A DNA stretch of 64,000 bases from contig DILT01000012.1 in NCBI GenBank assembly GCA_002425185.1, positions 186,001 through 250,000 of the forward strand. The letters are read 5' to 3'. Under the pieces are notes generated by a model. That model was not told the origin of the DNA. It ran no database searches and saw only the letters and a program-made list of their open reading frames with translations. This document shows positions 24,781-34,780 of this stretch, one piece after another. How positions within the stretch are numbered: the stretch's first letter is position 1; every line of letters begins with the position of its first letter. A program made the translations under genes and the position numbers. The DNA is from Flammeovirgaceae bacterium UBA5585 (GTDB taxonomy: Bacteria; Bacteroidota; Bacteroidia; Cytophagales; Cyclobacteriaceae).

Positions 24781-25674
24781 ATGAGAAAATTCTACTGCAT
24801 CACAGGCCTTTTATTTTTCACCCATGTTTTAGTGGGCCAAGCGCTTGAAAAACTCACCAAGCTCTCGCTAACAGAACTCGATGCCTATTGCAGCAATAGT
24901 TTTGAAAGACCATCTACGGTCATTGCACAGCGGTTGGCTAATGCACTCAGATACAACGAACAACTGCTTGGTTTTAAACCTTCGGTAACACTACTGGTGC
25001 TGTCGGCAGCGGACTGGGGCAATTACACTTCATTTCCTGTTTATGGAATGCCCCATTATACGGATACTAAAACATTGGTCGTGGCTATTGAAGACAACCC
25101 GTTCTGGCAAAGTTTTATTCCTCCACTCGATCAATTGCCCAATGAATTAGCCGATCAAATCCGCAAAACCTATTCAAAAGACGGAAAATTAACCATGCAA
25201 CCCTTCTTCGATCTGCTGGCCATACACGAACTTGGCCATGCATTTCACACACAGTGTGGGTTGAACATGCAACGCATGTGGATGGGGGAACTCTTCTGCA
25301 ACATCTTTTTACATACGTATGTAGCCGAAAAAGAACCCGAAGCTTTACCAGCGCTTACCGTCTTCCCGAATATGGTAGTGGCTGCGGGGGCAAAAGAATA
25401 TACGTACACTCGATTACAAGATATTGAAGAGCGTTATAATGAAATCGGGCAGCAACACGCTAAAAATTATGGCTGGTTTCAATGCCGCTGGCATGCCGGT
25501 GCCGGAAAAATTTATGATGCCGGTGGTAAAGCAGTAACCGTAAAACTTTGGAGCGCATTGAAAGAACAGAAAGAAAAGCTGGACGATGATTCCCTTGTCA
25601 CTTTGCTTGAACAAAAAACACACAAAAGTCTGGCCGACTTAATCAGGAACTGGGACAGCGAGACAAAATTCTAA
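24781..25674 (+). CDS. Secreted HExxH metallopeptidase-like protein
   Basis: 297 residues with a signal peptide (MRKFYCITGLLFFTHVLVGQ) and a zinc-type motif HELGHAFH with H149, in a segment LLAIHELGHAFHTQCGL, followed by GELFCNIFLHTYVAEKEPE, where a downstream Glu could be the third metal ligand. No named peptidase family is certain. The start at 24781 gives the signal peptide; an ATG at 24754 inside the regulator end is less likely. It is placed directly after the two-component pair. Confidence 0.75.
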   Translation: MRKFYCITGLLFFTHVLVGQALEKLTKLSLTELDAYCSNSFERPSTVIAQRLANALRYNEQLLGFKPSVTLLVLSAADWGNYTSFPVYGMPHYTDTKTLVVAIEDNPFWQSFIPPLDQLPNELADQIRKTYSKDGKLTMQPFFDLLAIHELGHAFHTQCGLNMQRMWMGELFCNIFLHTYVAEKEPEALPALTVFPNMVVAAGAKEYTYTRLQDIEERYNEIGQQHAKNYGWFQCRWHAGAGKIYDAGGKAVTVKLWSALKEQKEKLDDDSLVTLLEQKTHKSLADLIRNWDSETKF

Positions 25675-25769
25675 TCAGCAGTGGTGCAACCATTCTTTAA
25701 AGTGTTGATCAAAGGATAATTTAATAATTCTTAGCTCCTAAACCATTGTACAGTCAATTTACCGATCAG

Positions 25770-26021
25770 ATGGCTTTAAAAATAACATGGTATGTACTTG
25801 CATGGACTTTTATTATCGTACTGTCCGTTTATTTCTTTCTTGACAATGTTATTGCCTACTTCTATGGATACAGAAGTTCGCTATTCGGAAACACAATTCT
25901 CAACAATCAACTATGGGTGGTCATGCACATGGTACAGGAATATTTCTGGTCGTTTGTTCCACATATTCTTGCTGAAATATGGATGGTATGGATACCCGCT
26001 GTTTATGGTCATAAAGATTAG
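25770..26021 (+). CDS. Small membrane protein, unknown
   Basis: 83 residues starting MALKITWYVLAWTFIIVLSV, with two or three hydrophobic helices. An in-frame TTG upstream (25746) would add eight polar residues, so the ATG is preferred. It ends five bases before the start of the lipoprotein agmatine-deiminase gene, so the two are probably in one operon. No function is recognised. Confidence 0.6.
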   Translation: MALKITWYVLAWTFIIVLSVYFFLDNVIAYFYGYRSSLFGNTILNNQLWVVMHMVQEYFWSFVPHILAEIWMVWIPAVYGHKD

Positions 26022-26025
26022 AACT

Positions 26026-27315
26026 ATGTCAATTCGTTTCTTTTTATTTATCATGCTGCTGAGTAGTTGCAGTGGTGAAAAATCAAATACTTTCTTTTAC
26101 ATGCCCGGTGAGTTTGAACCCCATGAGGCCGTATGGCTGGGCTGGGAAGAGTATGACACCACCATGCACGAAGTTGTTTTTGACATTATCAAAGGATTGG
26201 AAGGTAACGTGCCCGTGAAAATTGCTGTTGATTCCGACAGTCTTAAACGTGTTGCACAAACCCGGCTGTCGGTAGCAGGAATAGATACAGGTGCCCTTCA
26301 GTTTTTTGTTACTCCCGGAGATCGGTATTGGATACGCGACCACGGCACGGCATTTTTAGTAAACCAGAACGGTGAGTTGGCTGCGGCAGATTTTGGTTGG
26401 AACCTTTACGGGTATTACGCCTGGTGGAAGCTGCGTGAACCTGAACGTGAAGACAGTATTGATTATTGGGAAAAGGAAACGCTCAATGGAAAAACCAGTA
26501 AGGTAGATAGCCTGATGGGTGTACTTACCGGAGCGCGTCACATCAAATCCAATCTTATTATTGAAGGCGGATCACTTGAATCAAACGGGAAAGGTGTACT
26601 GATTCAATGCGAGGCGGTTACGCTTCAACGCAATCCCGGCTGGACGAAAGAAGAAATTGAAGCCGAGTACAGGCGGGTGATGAATGTGAAGAAGGTGATC
26701 TGGCTCAAGCAAGGCCTTGCCGATGATGAACACATCTGGCATTTGCATAATCGTAAATATGTAACCATGGGCACAGGCGGCCATACCGATGAATTCGTTC
26801 GGTTTGCTGATTCGAATACAATCCTTCTAGCTTGGATTGATGATGATGAAAAAAACACCCATCCACTTAACCGGATTACTTATGCGCGTATGCAAGAGAA
26901 TTTAAAAATTCTCGAAACCGCTACTGATCAAGACGGAAATCCCTTTCGAATTATCAAAGTTCCTTTGCCTCAACTCATCGAACAACCGGCAGTCGTGGTT
27001 GAAAAAGCGTCTCCTATGGAATTCTGGAAATTAACCCCCATTGCATTTTTACCACATGAGCGCCCCGCGGTAGGTGACACATTAATTCGGGTAGCAGCAT
27101 CTTCGTATTTGAATTTTCTGGTGAGCAATAGTGTAATTATAAATGCAAGCTATACCCAACATGGAACACCTACTGAACGTGAAGAAAAAGTAAAAGCCAT
27201 CTTCAAGGAAGTCTTCCCCAATCGAGAACAAGTTTGGATTAATGCCTTACCCTTGAATTGGAATGGAGGCGGTATCCATTGCAGTACACAACAAGAACCA
27301 CAACGCAGGAAATAG
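26026..27315 (+). CDS. Agmatine deiminase / peptidyl-arginine deiminase family lipoprotein
   Basis: 429 residues with a lipoprotein signal: MSIRFFLFIMLLSSC, lipidated Cys15. The rest is the guanidine-modifying fold: PGEFEPHEAVWLGWE at the start, WIRDHGTAF with the substrate Asp, EGGSLESNG, GHTDEFVRFAD, and catalytic Cys419 in GGGIHCSTQQEP. The family hydrolyses agmatine to N-carbamoylputrescine or deiminates peptidyl-arginine; the envelope anchor makes an external substrate plausible. The ATG at 26026 is chosen because it gives the lipobox; earlier in-frame starts overlap the upstream gene in another frame. The next gene begins at the base after its stop. Confidence 0.87.
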   Translation: MSIRFFLFIMLLSSCSGEKSNTFFYMPGEFEPHEAVWLGWEEYDTTMHEVVFDIIKGLEGNVPVKIAVDSDSLKRVAQTRLSVAGIDTGALQFFVTPGDRYWIRDHGTAFLVNQNGELAAADFGWNLYGYYAWWKLREPEREDSIDYWEKETLNGKTSKVDSLMGVLTGARHIKSNLIIEGGSLESNGKGVLIQCEAVTLQRNPGWTKEEIEAEYRRVMNVKKVIWLKQGLADDEHIWHLHNRKYVTMGTGGHTDEFVRFADSNTILLAWIDDDEKNTHPLNRITYARMQENLKILETATDQDGNPFRIIKVPLPQLIEQPAVVVEKASPMEFWKLTPIAFLPHERPAVGDTLIRVAASSYLNFLVSNSVIINASYTQHGTPTEREEKVKAIFKEVFPNREQVWINALPLNWNGGGIHCSTQQEPQRRK

Positions 27316-28134
27316 ATGAAACTGAATCTAACGCTGATATTAAAACGAAATACAAGCATTCTAGTTAGCCTTACACTGATTAGCTTTTTGTTATTGATGT
27401 GCTCACCAGAAAAAACCGGAAACAAAACCATACTCGTTGTTGTAGCCCATCCTGATGATGAAACTGCCTTTGGCTCTGTGTTGGCTAAGCATGCCCGACT
27501 GGGTGATACTGTCTACTTAGTTGTTGCTGTCGATGCAAAATACGACACACGTTTAATTTCGGCTTCACCTGATTCCCTGAATAAGGCCAAGCAATACGAT
27601 GTGATCTGTTCCTGTAAGAAATTAGGAATCCAACCACCTGTCTTTTTTTCCTTTGCCAGCATGGATCGAAAGCATGGAGAAAAAGATGGCGTAAGGGATG
27701 CTGTGGAGACTGGAAATCAATTTCGTGAAAAATTAAAAAAAACAATACTCGATATACAACCCGACCTGATCATCACCTTAGGACCTGAAGGAGAATACGG
27801 TCATCCGGAACACATTATTGTAGGAAGCTTGGTGACTGAACTGCTGTTGCGCGAAGGATGGGTTGATACTTATCCGTTGTACTATTTTGGTTGGACTAAA
27901 ACCCAGGAAGCAAATGGCGATGGATGGGTGCGGTTTGCCGATGATCAATATTTCAATACGCGAGTTACCTATACTGATGAAGATGAGCAAAAAGCCATGC
28001 AGTTTGTTCAATGCTATACCAGCGGTTTTACACAGCAGGATATGGACGAAATGATTTCCTACGAACTGGAAAGAGAAAATGAGTTGTTTTTCAGAAAGTT
28101 CAATGTAGCTAAGGAATTACAAGAAAAATTCTAA
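27316..28134 (+). CDS. PIG-L family deacetylase, predicted lipoprotein
   Basis: 272 residues with lipobox LLLMCS (Cys29), the zinc motif AHPDDE at 44-49, and GPEGEYGHPEH holding the later zinc His. PIG-L/LmbE enzymes remove acetyl groups from GlcNAc derivatives. The gene starts immediately after the stop of the deiminase gene without any spacer. An envelope glycan or glycolipid substrate is inferred from the lipoprotein signal. Confidence 0.88.
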   Translation: MKLNLTLILKRNTSILVSLTLISFLLLMCSPEKTGNKTILVVVAHPDDETAFGSVLAKHARLGDTVYLVVAVDAKYDTRLISASPDSLNKAKQYDVICSCKKLGIQPPVFFSFASMDRKHGEKDGVRDAVETGNQFREKLKKTILDIQPDLIITLGPEGEYGHPEHIIVGSLVTELLLREGWVDTYPLYYFGWTKTQEANGDGWVRFADDQYFNTRVTYTDEDEQKAMQFVQCYTSGFTQQDMDEMISYELERENELFFRKFNVAKELQEKF

Positions 28135-28147
28135 AAGGTATTCAGCC

Positions 28148-28906
28148 ATGAAAAACTCTATTGTTGATAGAACACTTTTCCACGGCACGGCATGGATGTT
28201 ATTATTGCTCATTCCCATTACATTTTTTGGTTTTTATCCAAGCTACTTCGCGAAGCTCAACGCTCCCACCCCTACGGTCATTCACCTGCACAGCGCATTC
28301 ATGTTGTTATGGTTAGTCACCGCGATTGCACAACCGCTACTCATAAAGTTTAACAAACTAAACCATCACCGTCTGGTTGGAAAGATCAGTTACGGAGTGA
28401 TGCCGCTGGTTATCCTTAGCGGGTATTTCATTCTTCGTTATTCTTACCATCGTGCATTGGGTGGTGACGCTGTAGGCCCTCCGGGGTTTTACCCGACCGA
28501 TCTCTCACCGGAAATAAAAGCGGCTGAATTTGTGGTGATCGGCACGGTGTATTGGATTTGGTTGATAGTGTATTATGTACTTGGCGTTTCTTTCAGAAAA
28601 AATATGGTAGCCCATACTACGTTTATGTTGGCTGCATCGCTAACCATTCTTGGCCCGGCTGGCGATAGGTTAATTGGCCACATCTGTGATGCATTCGGAT
28701 GGCCGTTTAATGCGATTGCCGCAAATTTTGTATTTGGATTTGTACTGTTTGTATTTACTGCTTTAACGCTATTGCATGCAAAAAGAAAACAAATACTTTG
28801 GCCGGGCCTTCTGGCGCTTATTATTCAGGGCATAGGAATATTTCTGTTTTTCAAAATGCCCTATCATACAACCTGGAATAAACTGGCATATTGGCTGTTC
28901 AACTAG
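28148..28906 (+). CDS. Polytopic membrane protein, unknown
   Basis: 252 residues with about seven hydrophobic segments. Histidines sit in or near membrane segments (VIHLHSAFMLLWLV, LNHHRLVGKISY, MVAHTTFMLAAS), a pattern seen in heme- or quinone-associated membrane proteins, but no family is certain. It starts 13 bases after the PIG-L gene and ends the operon. Confidence 0.7.
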   Translation: MKNSIVDRTLFHGTAWMLLLLIPITFFGFYPSYFAKLNAPTPTVIHLHSAFMLLWLVTAIAQPLLIKFNKLNHHRLVGKISYGVMPLVILSGYFILRYSYHRALGGDAVGPPGFYPTDLSPEIKAAEFVVIGTVYWIWLIVYYVLGVSFRKNMVAHTTFMLAASLTILGPAGDRLIGHICDAFGWPFNAIAANFVFGFVLFVFTALTLLHAKRKQILWPGLLALIIQGIGIFLFFKMPYHTTWNKLAYWLFN

Positions 28907-28971
28907 TTGTCAATTTTTCCTCACATCATCATGTGATACCTTTTTGCATTGGGAGAGGGTAGATTTGATTC

Positions 28972-31900
28972 ATGCAAAAAAGTCTAACCCTTATCCTGAT
29001 ACTAATTTTTTTTACCAGCCAGGCGCAAATCACCAGCAACTTTACTGCAAATGATGAAGGTTGGACGGCAGCCCATACCGGTGGCACCGCAACTGCTTTT
29101 GAATACGTATCAACCGGAGGAAATCCTGGCGGACATTTGTCTGCTTCTCCTCCAACTTCAGGAGGCTCGGTTAATATAGGTATGAACTGGTATTGGGTGG
29201 CTCCAGTTAAGTTTTTAGGTAAGCATGACTTTTCATATGGTCAACATATCAAGTTCGATCTGAAACAATCAACTGCAGGTACGGATAACACCGTGAGCGA
29301 CATCATCCTTCGCGCTTCCGGAGGACAATCCATTCATTTGCGCCTTTCTGAAAAGCCGGGCACAGAATGGACATCCTATTCAATCCCATTAGATTTATCG
29401 GCCGACTGGCGATCGAACAGTGTGGCGGGGAATGTAGCCTTTGAACATGAAATACGAAGGGTACTGGCTAACCTTTCGCAAATCCAAATCCGGTGTAAAT
29501 GGATTAACGTAGCAGGTTACTCCAGCCAGCTCGATAACGTAGTGCTGGAACAAAGTGAACTGAAGCCTGCACCAACCGTGGCGTCCGTTGCCCCAACTGC
29601 TGCCCTAACCCATGCAACCGTAACGATAAACGGAACAAACTTTGGTGAAACCATTTCGAACAATCGTGTTTACTTCGGCAACACCGAAGCCATAGTTACC
29701 GCTGCCAGCGCAACACAACTCCAGGTTACTGTTCCGCCTGGGGCAACCTTTGCACCCATTCGTGTACTCAATACATCCACTGGACTCTCAGCACAATCTT
29801 CCATTTTTTTTCAACCACAGTTCAACAATCCCGATGAAACCGGTGGTCGCATCATTGCCAGCACGTTCGGGTTAAATGTGGAAGTACCCTACTCGGCCAG
29901 TGTGTTAGCCTCCGTTATGGGAGATATTGATGGCGATGGTTGGCTCGATGTGGTAACCTTGGAATCGGGTGCCACCATGGGCATTTTTCGTAGTGCAGGC
30001 CTTAGTGGCGAAATTAATTCCTCTACGTTTCATCCCCGTGTTGGTATTCCCTCAGGCGAGCAGGGTCAAGGAAACTCAGGCGGTCTTGCTTTAGCAGATT
30101 TTGACAATGATGGTAAACTTGATTTGGTAACGTATTCACGAGGACGTTTCGATGGTTTTTCCAATTCGGGCGGTATTACCATTAGCCGCAACATGAGTAC
30201 ACCGGGAAACATCGCCTTTGAACCTGCCCGACTGTTTTTTGAAATTGATATTTTTCAAAACGGTATTACTGTTGCCGATTTAGATGGAGACGGCCGACAG
30301 GATATCCTGATCAATTCAACCGGTCTCGTCATCTTTCAAAATACCAGCAGGGCACCGGGCTATATCGAATTTGCTGCTGCCAGACGCATCAACAGTGTGA
30401 GTGGTTATGTAACCGTGTGCGATCTGAATAACGATGGAAAACCGGAAGTGATTGCCACAGGTGCAGGTAATACCAATATCATTTTCCAAAACGAGTCAAC
30501 GCCCGGCAACATCGTTATCACCCCTGCATTTTCTTTTCCGGGCAGCATGGTAAGCGGCATTACGGCTGCCGATCTGGATGGCGATGGCAAACAAGACTTG
30601 ACCTTTTACAGGATCAATGGCTTTAATGATTATGACCTGGTGATTCGAAAAAATATTCACACTACCGGCCCGGTTACAGAAGCTTCACTCGCACCTGAAA
30701 TAATTTTATCCAAAATCAACAGGGCATATTCACAGCAAGTGGCCGACATCAATGGCGATAACCTTCCGGAAATCATTTTGATGGGCGTTACCGCAAGCTT
30801 TGTTGTATTCGAAAATGTTACCACTCCGGGCACGCTAACCCAGGATTCCTTTATTGAAGGAGTAAGCTTTCAAGGAAACGTTAACCTGAATGCACCGCTG
30901 GTGGGCGACATCAATGGCGACAACAAGCCGGATGTGATTACGTTTGGTTCGGGCGGTGCTAATCGACTTATTATTTACGAAAACGAAAGTGTGCCCAAGC
31001 CAACTATCTCAGTAAATACGGTTTCACCGCTTCGCGCGACAGCCGGCAGTACAATTACCATAACCGGTGAGAAGTTTTCTTCCACTCCAGACCGAAATAC
31101 GGTATGGTTTGGTGGTATGCAGGCAAACGTACTAACCGCATCTAAAACAGAACTTACCGTGGAAGCACCCGCAGGCAGTACCTATGCACCCGTTAGTGTT
31201 ACGCGCGATCGACTCACCTCATACTATCACCAACCATTTTCTGCTACGTTCGGCAATGGTGTTGATTTGACGGACGCTCATTTTGCGCCACCGGTTACGA
31301 TTGCTCTCGCTGGAGCCGATTACGACATGGATGTAGGCGACATGAATAAAGATGGCCTTCCGGATTTACTAGTTGAAGTAACCAATGGCGCACGATTTTT
31401 CAGGAACACGTATAGCGGTGGGCCGCTGGCTGCCGATGTGCTTACACTTGATATTAGCATTGGTACATCCTTTCTAAATCCGAAATTATTAGATGCCGAT
31501 GGGGACGGACTACTGGATGTATTTACACTCAATGGAATTGCACGTAAAAACAGTTCAACGGCTGGAGGCACCTTTGAATTCGATGCCAACATAGCTACAT
31601 CCATCAACGGCTCAAATGTGGCCTTTGCGGATTTCAACCTGGATGGGAAACTGGATATGGCCGGACCCAACGCAGGTAGCGCTGTCTTACAGGTACGCGA
31701 AAACCGCACACGAAGAGGACCCTTTACTGCCGGCACATTTTCTTCTTTTGCTACCACCGTCAATTTTGCAAAACCAAGTACAAACGGAGGTGTAGTAACA
31801 GCCGACTTCGACCGGGACGGATGGCCGGATGTAGCCGTCACGAATCCGGGTGGTGGTTCCATGAGTATCTACCACAACCAGCAACGCAAGCGAATTGGCG

Positions 31901-33741
31901 CAGGTAGTTTTGTTCGATCAGATATCACAACAGGAGCAAATCCTGGCCGCATTTATACGGGTGATCTCGATAACGATGGAAGACAGGATTTATTACTCTA
32001 CCACGGAACGGGTGCCAACAATACATTACTCATACTCCTGCATAATCAAAGCACACCGGGCAATATTTCCTTTACCAGGATAGACCTTACTAACCCCAGC
32101 GCCACTACGGTGATGCACATGGCGGATGTAGACGGTGACGGACGAGTGGACATTCTTACCACCAGTGAAACCGGAAACCGTTTTTCCATTTTTAAAAACA
32201 TTCACACCTCAGGTCCATTAACCGCTGTTTCATTTGCTGCTCCCTTGAATACTACGGCTACTGCACCGCGCGCTATTGTTAGCGCTGATTTAAACCTTGA
32301 CGGCAAGCCGGAAATCGTCATCACACGAAATGGGTTTCTGGCTATTTATGAGAATTTGATCCCATCGATTGCCATCAGTATTACTACCCAGCCCACTTCT
32401 CCGACTTATGCCTGTGAAGGAACCAGTGCGTCATTCACGACAGCCGCAACAGGCACCACCAACATTACCTACCAATGGCAGAAGTTTAACTCCGGCACCT
32501 CACTTTTCGAAAACTTAACCAACAATGCCGTTTACGCTGGTGTTGCCACCGGAACGTTGTCAATAACAACTGCAACATTAGCAGAAGCAGGGGATTACCG
32601 GTGTTTGATTAAAGGCGATCTGGCTGCAGATGTTTTTACCAACACGGCTACGCTGGTTGTAAACTCATTGCCTGCATCACCTGGTGCTACAAATGCTTCA
32701 ACGTGCGGCTCAGGCTCCATTATGCTCACTGCCTCCGGTGGTGCACCCGGCCAATACCGCTGGTACACCCAAACCCCGCTTGCACTGGTTGCCGGTGAAG
32801 TAAACGAAACCTACACCACACCCGTGCTGACAACAACCACTACTTACCTCGTTTCTATTGCGGATGCGTTCTGCGAAAGTATCCGTGTTCCAGTTACTGC
32901 AACGGTGTCTTCAGTTCCATCGCAACCAACTATAGCCTCAAGCATTACACCGGTTGGCAATGCCGTTACCGTGTGCAGCAGTGCAACGCTTACATTAACA
33001 GCACCTGCGGGTTTTGCAGCATACACCTGGTCGACAGGCGAAACAACTCAACAGATTACAGCTGCTACAAGCGGAAATTATTCTGTTACCGTTACCAATG
33101 CTGAAGGCTGTACCAGTCCCGCTTCTGCATCGCTTACTGTAACGATCATTCCCGAACCATGCAACAACCAGCCTCCTGTAATTGTCGCCACACTAACAGG
33201 ACTGTACATTGAAGGACTTGTCCGTGTTGACCTCACGCCATCACTAAGCGATCCGGATGATAACCTCGACCTGGGCAGTCTGCGGGTGTTGAATACCCAA
33301 ACTACAGCGGGGGCTTCTGCTTCGATTAATTCTTCCAATGAACTGATTTTGGATTATGGTGGCATCCTGTTTACAGGTGTTGATCGAATCTCTATTGAAG
33401 TGTGTGACTTGCTGGGTGCGTGCACGCAGCAACAACTCACCATTTATGTTGAGGGTGACATCATTATTCGTACAGGTTTTTCACCGAATGGTGATACGCG
33501 TAACGATTTCTTTCAAATCGACTACATTAACCTCTTCCCCGATACACAACAAAACCGTGTAACCATCTACAACCGTTGGGGCGATGTGGTATTTGAAATA
33601 TCAAACTACGATAATCAAACGCGGGTGTTCCGTGGGTTGAATAAAAACGGGAATGAACTTCCGTCAGGTACCTACTTTTACAAACTCGAATTTACCAGCG
33701 GTAGACCTATGAAAACGGGATACCTTTCGCTGAAGCGCTAG
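28972..33741 (+). CDS. Giant secreted FG-GAP/IPT/Ig protein with T9SS type-B sorting domain
   Basis: 1589 residues. Order: signal peptide (1-18), laminin-B-like sandwich (20-195), IPT/TIG domain (199-285), FG-GAP/VCBS repeats with DxDGDG-type calcium loops (300-670; DIDGDGWLD, DLDGDGRQD, DINGDNKPD), a second IPT (675-755), more FG-GAP (765-1125), an Ig-like domain (1131-1232, YQWQKFNSG...GDYRCLI), two CHU-type beta-sandwiches (to about 1395), a cadherin-like segment (SLSDPDDNLDLGSLRVL), and the type-B CTD (1496-1589: FSPNGDTRNDFF, VTIYNRWGDVV, ELPSGTYFYKL). It should be exported through T9SS and bound at or released from the surface. The two FG-GAP blocks are probably beta-propellers for adhesion. 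Confidence 0.92.
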   Translation: MQKSLTLILILIFFTSQAQITSNFTANDEGWTAAHTGGTATAFEYVSTGGNPGGHLSASPPTSGGSVNIGMNWYWVAPVKFLGKHDFSYGQHIKFDLKQSTAGTDNTVSDIILRASGGQSIHLRLSEKPGTEWTSYSIPLDLSADWRSNSVAGNVAFEHEIRRVLANLSQIQIRCKWINVAGYSSQLDNVVLEQSELKPAPTVASVAPTAALTHATVTINGTNFGETISNNRVYFGNTEAIVTAASATQLQVTVPPGATFAPIRVLNTSTGLSAQSSIFFQPQFNNPDETGGRIIASTFGLNVEVPYSASVLASVMGDIDGDGWLDVVTLESGATMGIFRSAGLSGEINSSTFHPRVGIPSGEQGQGNSGGLALADFDNDGKLDLVTYSRGRFDGFSNSGGITISRNMSTPGNIAFEPARLFFEIDIFQNGITVADLDGDGRQDILINSTGLVIFQNTSRAPGYIEFAAARRINSVSGYVTVCDLNNDGKPEVIATGAGNTNIIFQNESTPGNIVITPAFSFPGSMVSGITAADLDGDGKQDLTFYRINGFNDYDLVIRKNIHTTGPVTEASLAPEIILSKINRAYSQQVADINGDNLPEIILMGVTASFVVFENVTTPGTLTQDSFIEGVSFQGNVNLNAPLVGDINGDNKPDVITFGSGGANRLIIYENESVPKPTISVNTVSPLRATAGSTITITGEKFSSTPDRNTVWFGGMQANVLTASKTELTVEAPAGSTYAPVSVTRDRLTSYYHQPFSATFGNGVDLTDAHFAPPVTIALAGADYDMDVGDMNKDGLPDLLVEVTNGARFFRNTYSGGPLAADVLTLDISIGTSFLNPKLLDADGDGLLDVFTLNGIARKNSSTAGGTFEFDANIATSINGSNVAFADFNLDGKLDMAGPNAGSAVLQVRENRTRRGPFTAGTFSSFATTVNFAKPSTNGGVVTADFDRDGWPDVAVTNPGGGSMSIYHNQQRKRIGAGSFVRSDITTGANPGRIYTGDLDNDGRQDLLLYHGTGANNTLLILLHNQSTPGNISFTRIDLTNPSATTVMHMADVDGDGRVDILTTSETGNRFSIFKNIHTSGPLTAVSFAAPLNTTATAPRAIVSADLNLDGKPEIVITRNGFLAIYENLIPSIAISITTQPTSPTYACEGTSASFTTAATGTTNITYQWQKFNSGTSLFENLTNNAVYAGVATGTLSITTATLAEAGDYRCLIKGDLAADVFTNTATLVVNSLPASPGATNASTCGSGSIMLTASGGAPGQYRWYTQTPLALVAGEVNETYTTPVLTTTTTYLVSIADAFCESIRVPVTATVSSVPSQPTIASSITPVGNAVTVCSSATLTLTAPAGFAAYTWSTGETTQQITAATSGNYSVTVTNAEGCTSPASASLTVTIIPEPCNNQPPVIVATLTGLYIEGLVRVDLTPSLSDPDDNLDLGSLRVLNTQTTAGASASINSSNELILDYGGILFTGVDRISIEVCDLLGACTQQQLTIYVEGDIIIRTGFSPNGDTRNDFFQIDYINLFPDTQQNRVTIYNRWGDVVFEISNYDNQTRVFRGLNKNGNELPSGTYFYKLEFTSGRPMKTGYLSLKR

Positions 33742-33782
33742 CAGAATACAGAATTTTATTTACTTTAGTTGAAAGTAAATGT

Positions 33783-34661
33783 ATGCCCACTCTCTGCTCT
33801 AGACTTTTAAGCTTCACTTTTGCGGTAACCTTAGCCAACTCATTTGCGCAGATTATCAGCACGTTCGACACGGGTGCAGAGGGCTGGACAGCCATCGATA
33901 ACCTAACCGGCCCATTGCCAACATATGTTGCCACGGGGGGAAACCCGGGTGGATTTATCCAGGTAGTTGATGGCGTGGGCGGAACGGCCACCTATTTTGT
34001 TGCACCCGCCAAATTTCTGGGCGACCGGTCAGCGTCTTTTGGACAACTGCTACAATTTGATCTGCAAGTTTCAGTAACAGCCAACAGCAGTACGGCTGGT
34101 GTTCGCTTAACCGGTGGCGGCCTGGTGTTGGTGAAGTTACTCACCCCCGAATTTTCACTGCCCGTTACGGCACCCAATTGGTCTTCCTTCTCCTTTCGAT
34201 TAGATGAATCTGTTGCGTGGCGCGTTACTTCCACTACAGGGCCGCTGGCCACCAATGCGCAAATTCAAACCGTGTTAGCATCACTTACTGAATTAGCCAT
34301 TAACGGTGAGTACAGTACTGCGGCTGCCGATGGCGGTGGACTTGATAATGTGGTGCTCGGAGAAGCTAACGCTCCTGAAATTATTGTTTACAATGCGGTT
34401 TCCGCAAATGGGGATGAACGAAATGAAATACTGCTTCTTCAGTTTATTGATTCAAACCCGCTAACCCAACAAAATCGGGTAACCATTTACAACCGTTGGG
34501 GGGATTTGGTTTTTGAAACTACCGATTATGATAATCAAACCCGGGCTTTCCGGGGATTGAATACCAACGGAGACGAGCTTCCCTCTGGTACCTACTTTTA
34601 CAAACTGGAATTCACCAGCGGTCAACCGATGAAGACGGGGTATCTATCCCTCAAAAGATAG
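33783..34661 (+). CDS. Secreted laminin-B-like protein with T9SS type-B sorting domain
   Basis: 292 residues: a signal peptide (to about residue 20), one laminin-B/galactose-binding-like sandwich that parallels the N-terminal domain of the preceding giant gene (TFDTGAEGWTAIDN...GGNPGG...APAKFLGDRSASFGQ), and a type-B CTD (about 200-292) almost identical to that of its neighbour. It looks like a miniature paralogue with all FG-GAP, IPT and Ig domains removed. It is probably a second T9SS cargo from the same transcription unit, 41 bases downstream. Confidence 0.88.
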   Translation: MPTLCSRLLSFTFAVTLANSFAQIISTFDTGAEGWTAIDNLTGPLPTYVATGGNPGGFIQVVDGVGGTATYFVAPAKFLGDRSASFGQLLQFDLQVSVTANSSTAGVRLTGGGLVLVKLLTPEFSLPVTAPNWSSFSFRLDESVAWRVTSTTGPLATNAQIQTVLASLTELAINGEYSTAAADGGGLDNVVLGEANAPEIIVYNAVSANGDERNEILLLQFIDSNPLTQQNRVTIYNRWGDLVFETTDYDNQTRAFRGLNTNGDELPSGTYFYKLEFTSGQPMKTGYLSLKR

Positions 34662-34722
34662 AATACGCGGATTCATTCATTTTCAGTTTTACAACACATA
34701 CCCGGCACGTTATACTGTAAAT

Positions 34723-34780
34723 ATCTACCGGAATCCCGGTAATTATTTTTACCAAAAAGTAATGGCTTTCCGGTAAGTAT
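34723..34780. repeat. 58-bp three-palindrome repeat, copy A
   Basis: It contains CTACCGGAATCCCGGTA, then T-run/A-run arms (TTATTTTTACCAAAAAG), then GCTTTCCGGTAAG. It aligns along its length with the copies at 39198 and 53513. It lies 78-135 bases upstream of the collagen-like lipoprotein ATG and overlaps the imperfect TAGGGATAAATCCCTA-type palindrome. Confidence 0.75.

Noticed and set aside
25792..26025. Extended N-terminus for the agmatine-deiminase-type gene
   Set aside because: It overlaps the small membrane protein in another frame and would bury the lipoprotein signal found at 26026.
28955..28971. TAGATTTG as a promoter -7 element of the giant FG-GAP gene
   Set aside because: It ends only about five bases before the ATG, leaving no leader, and no TTTG lies at the right distance.
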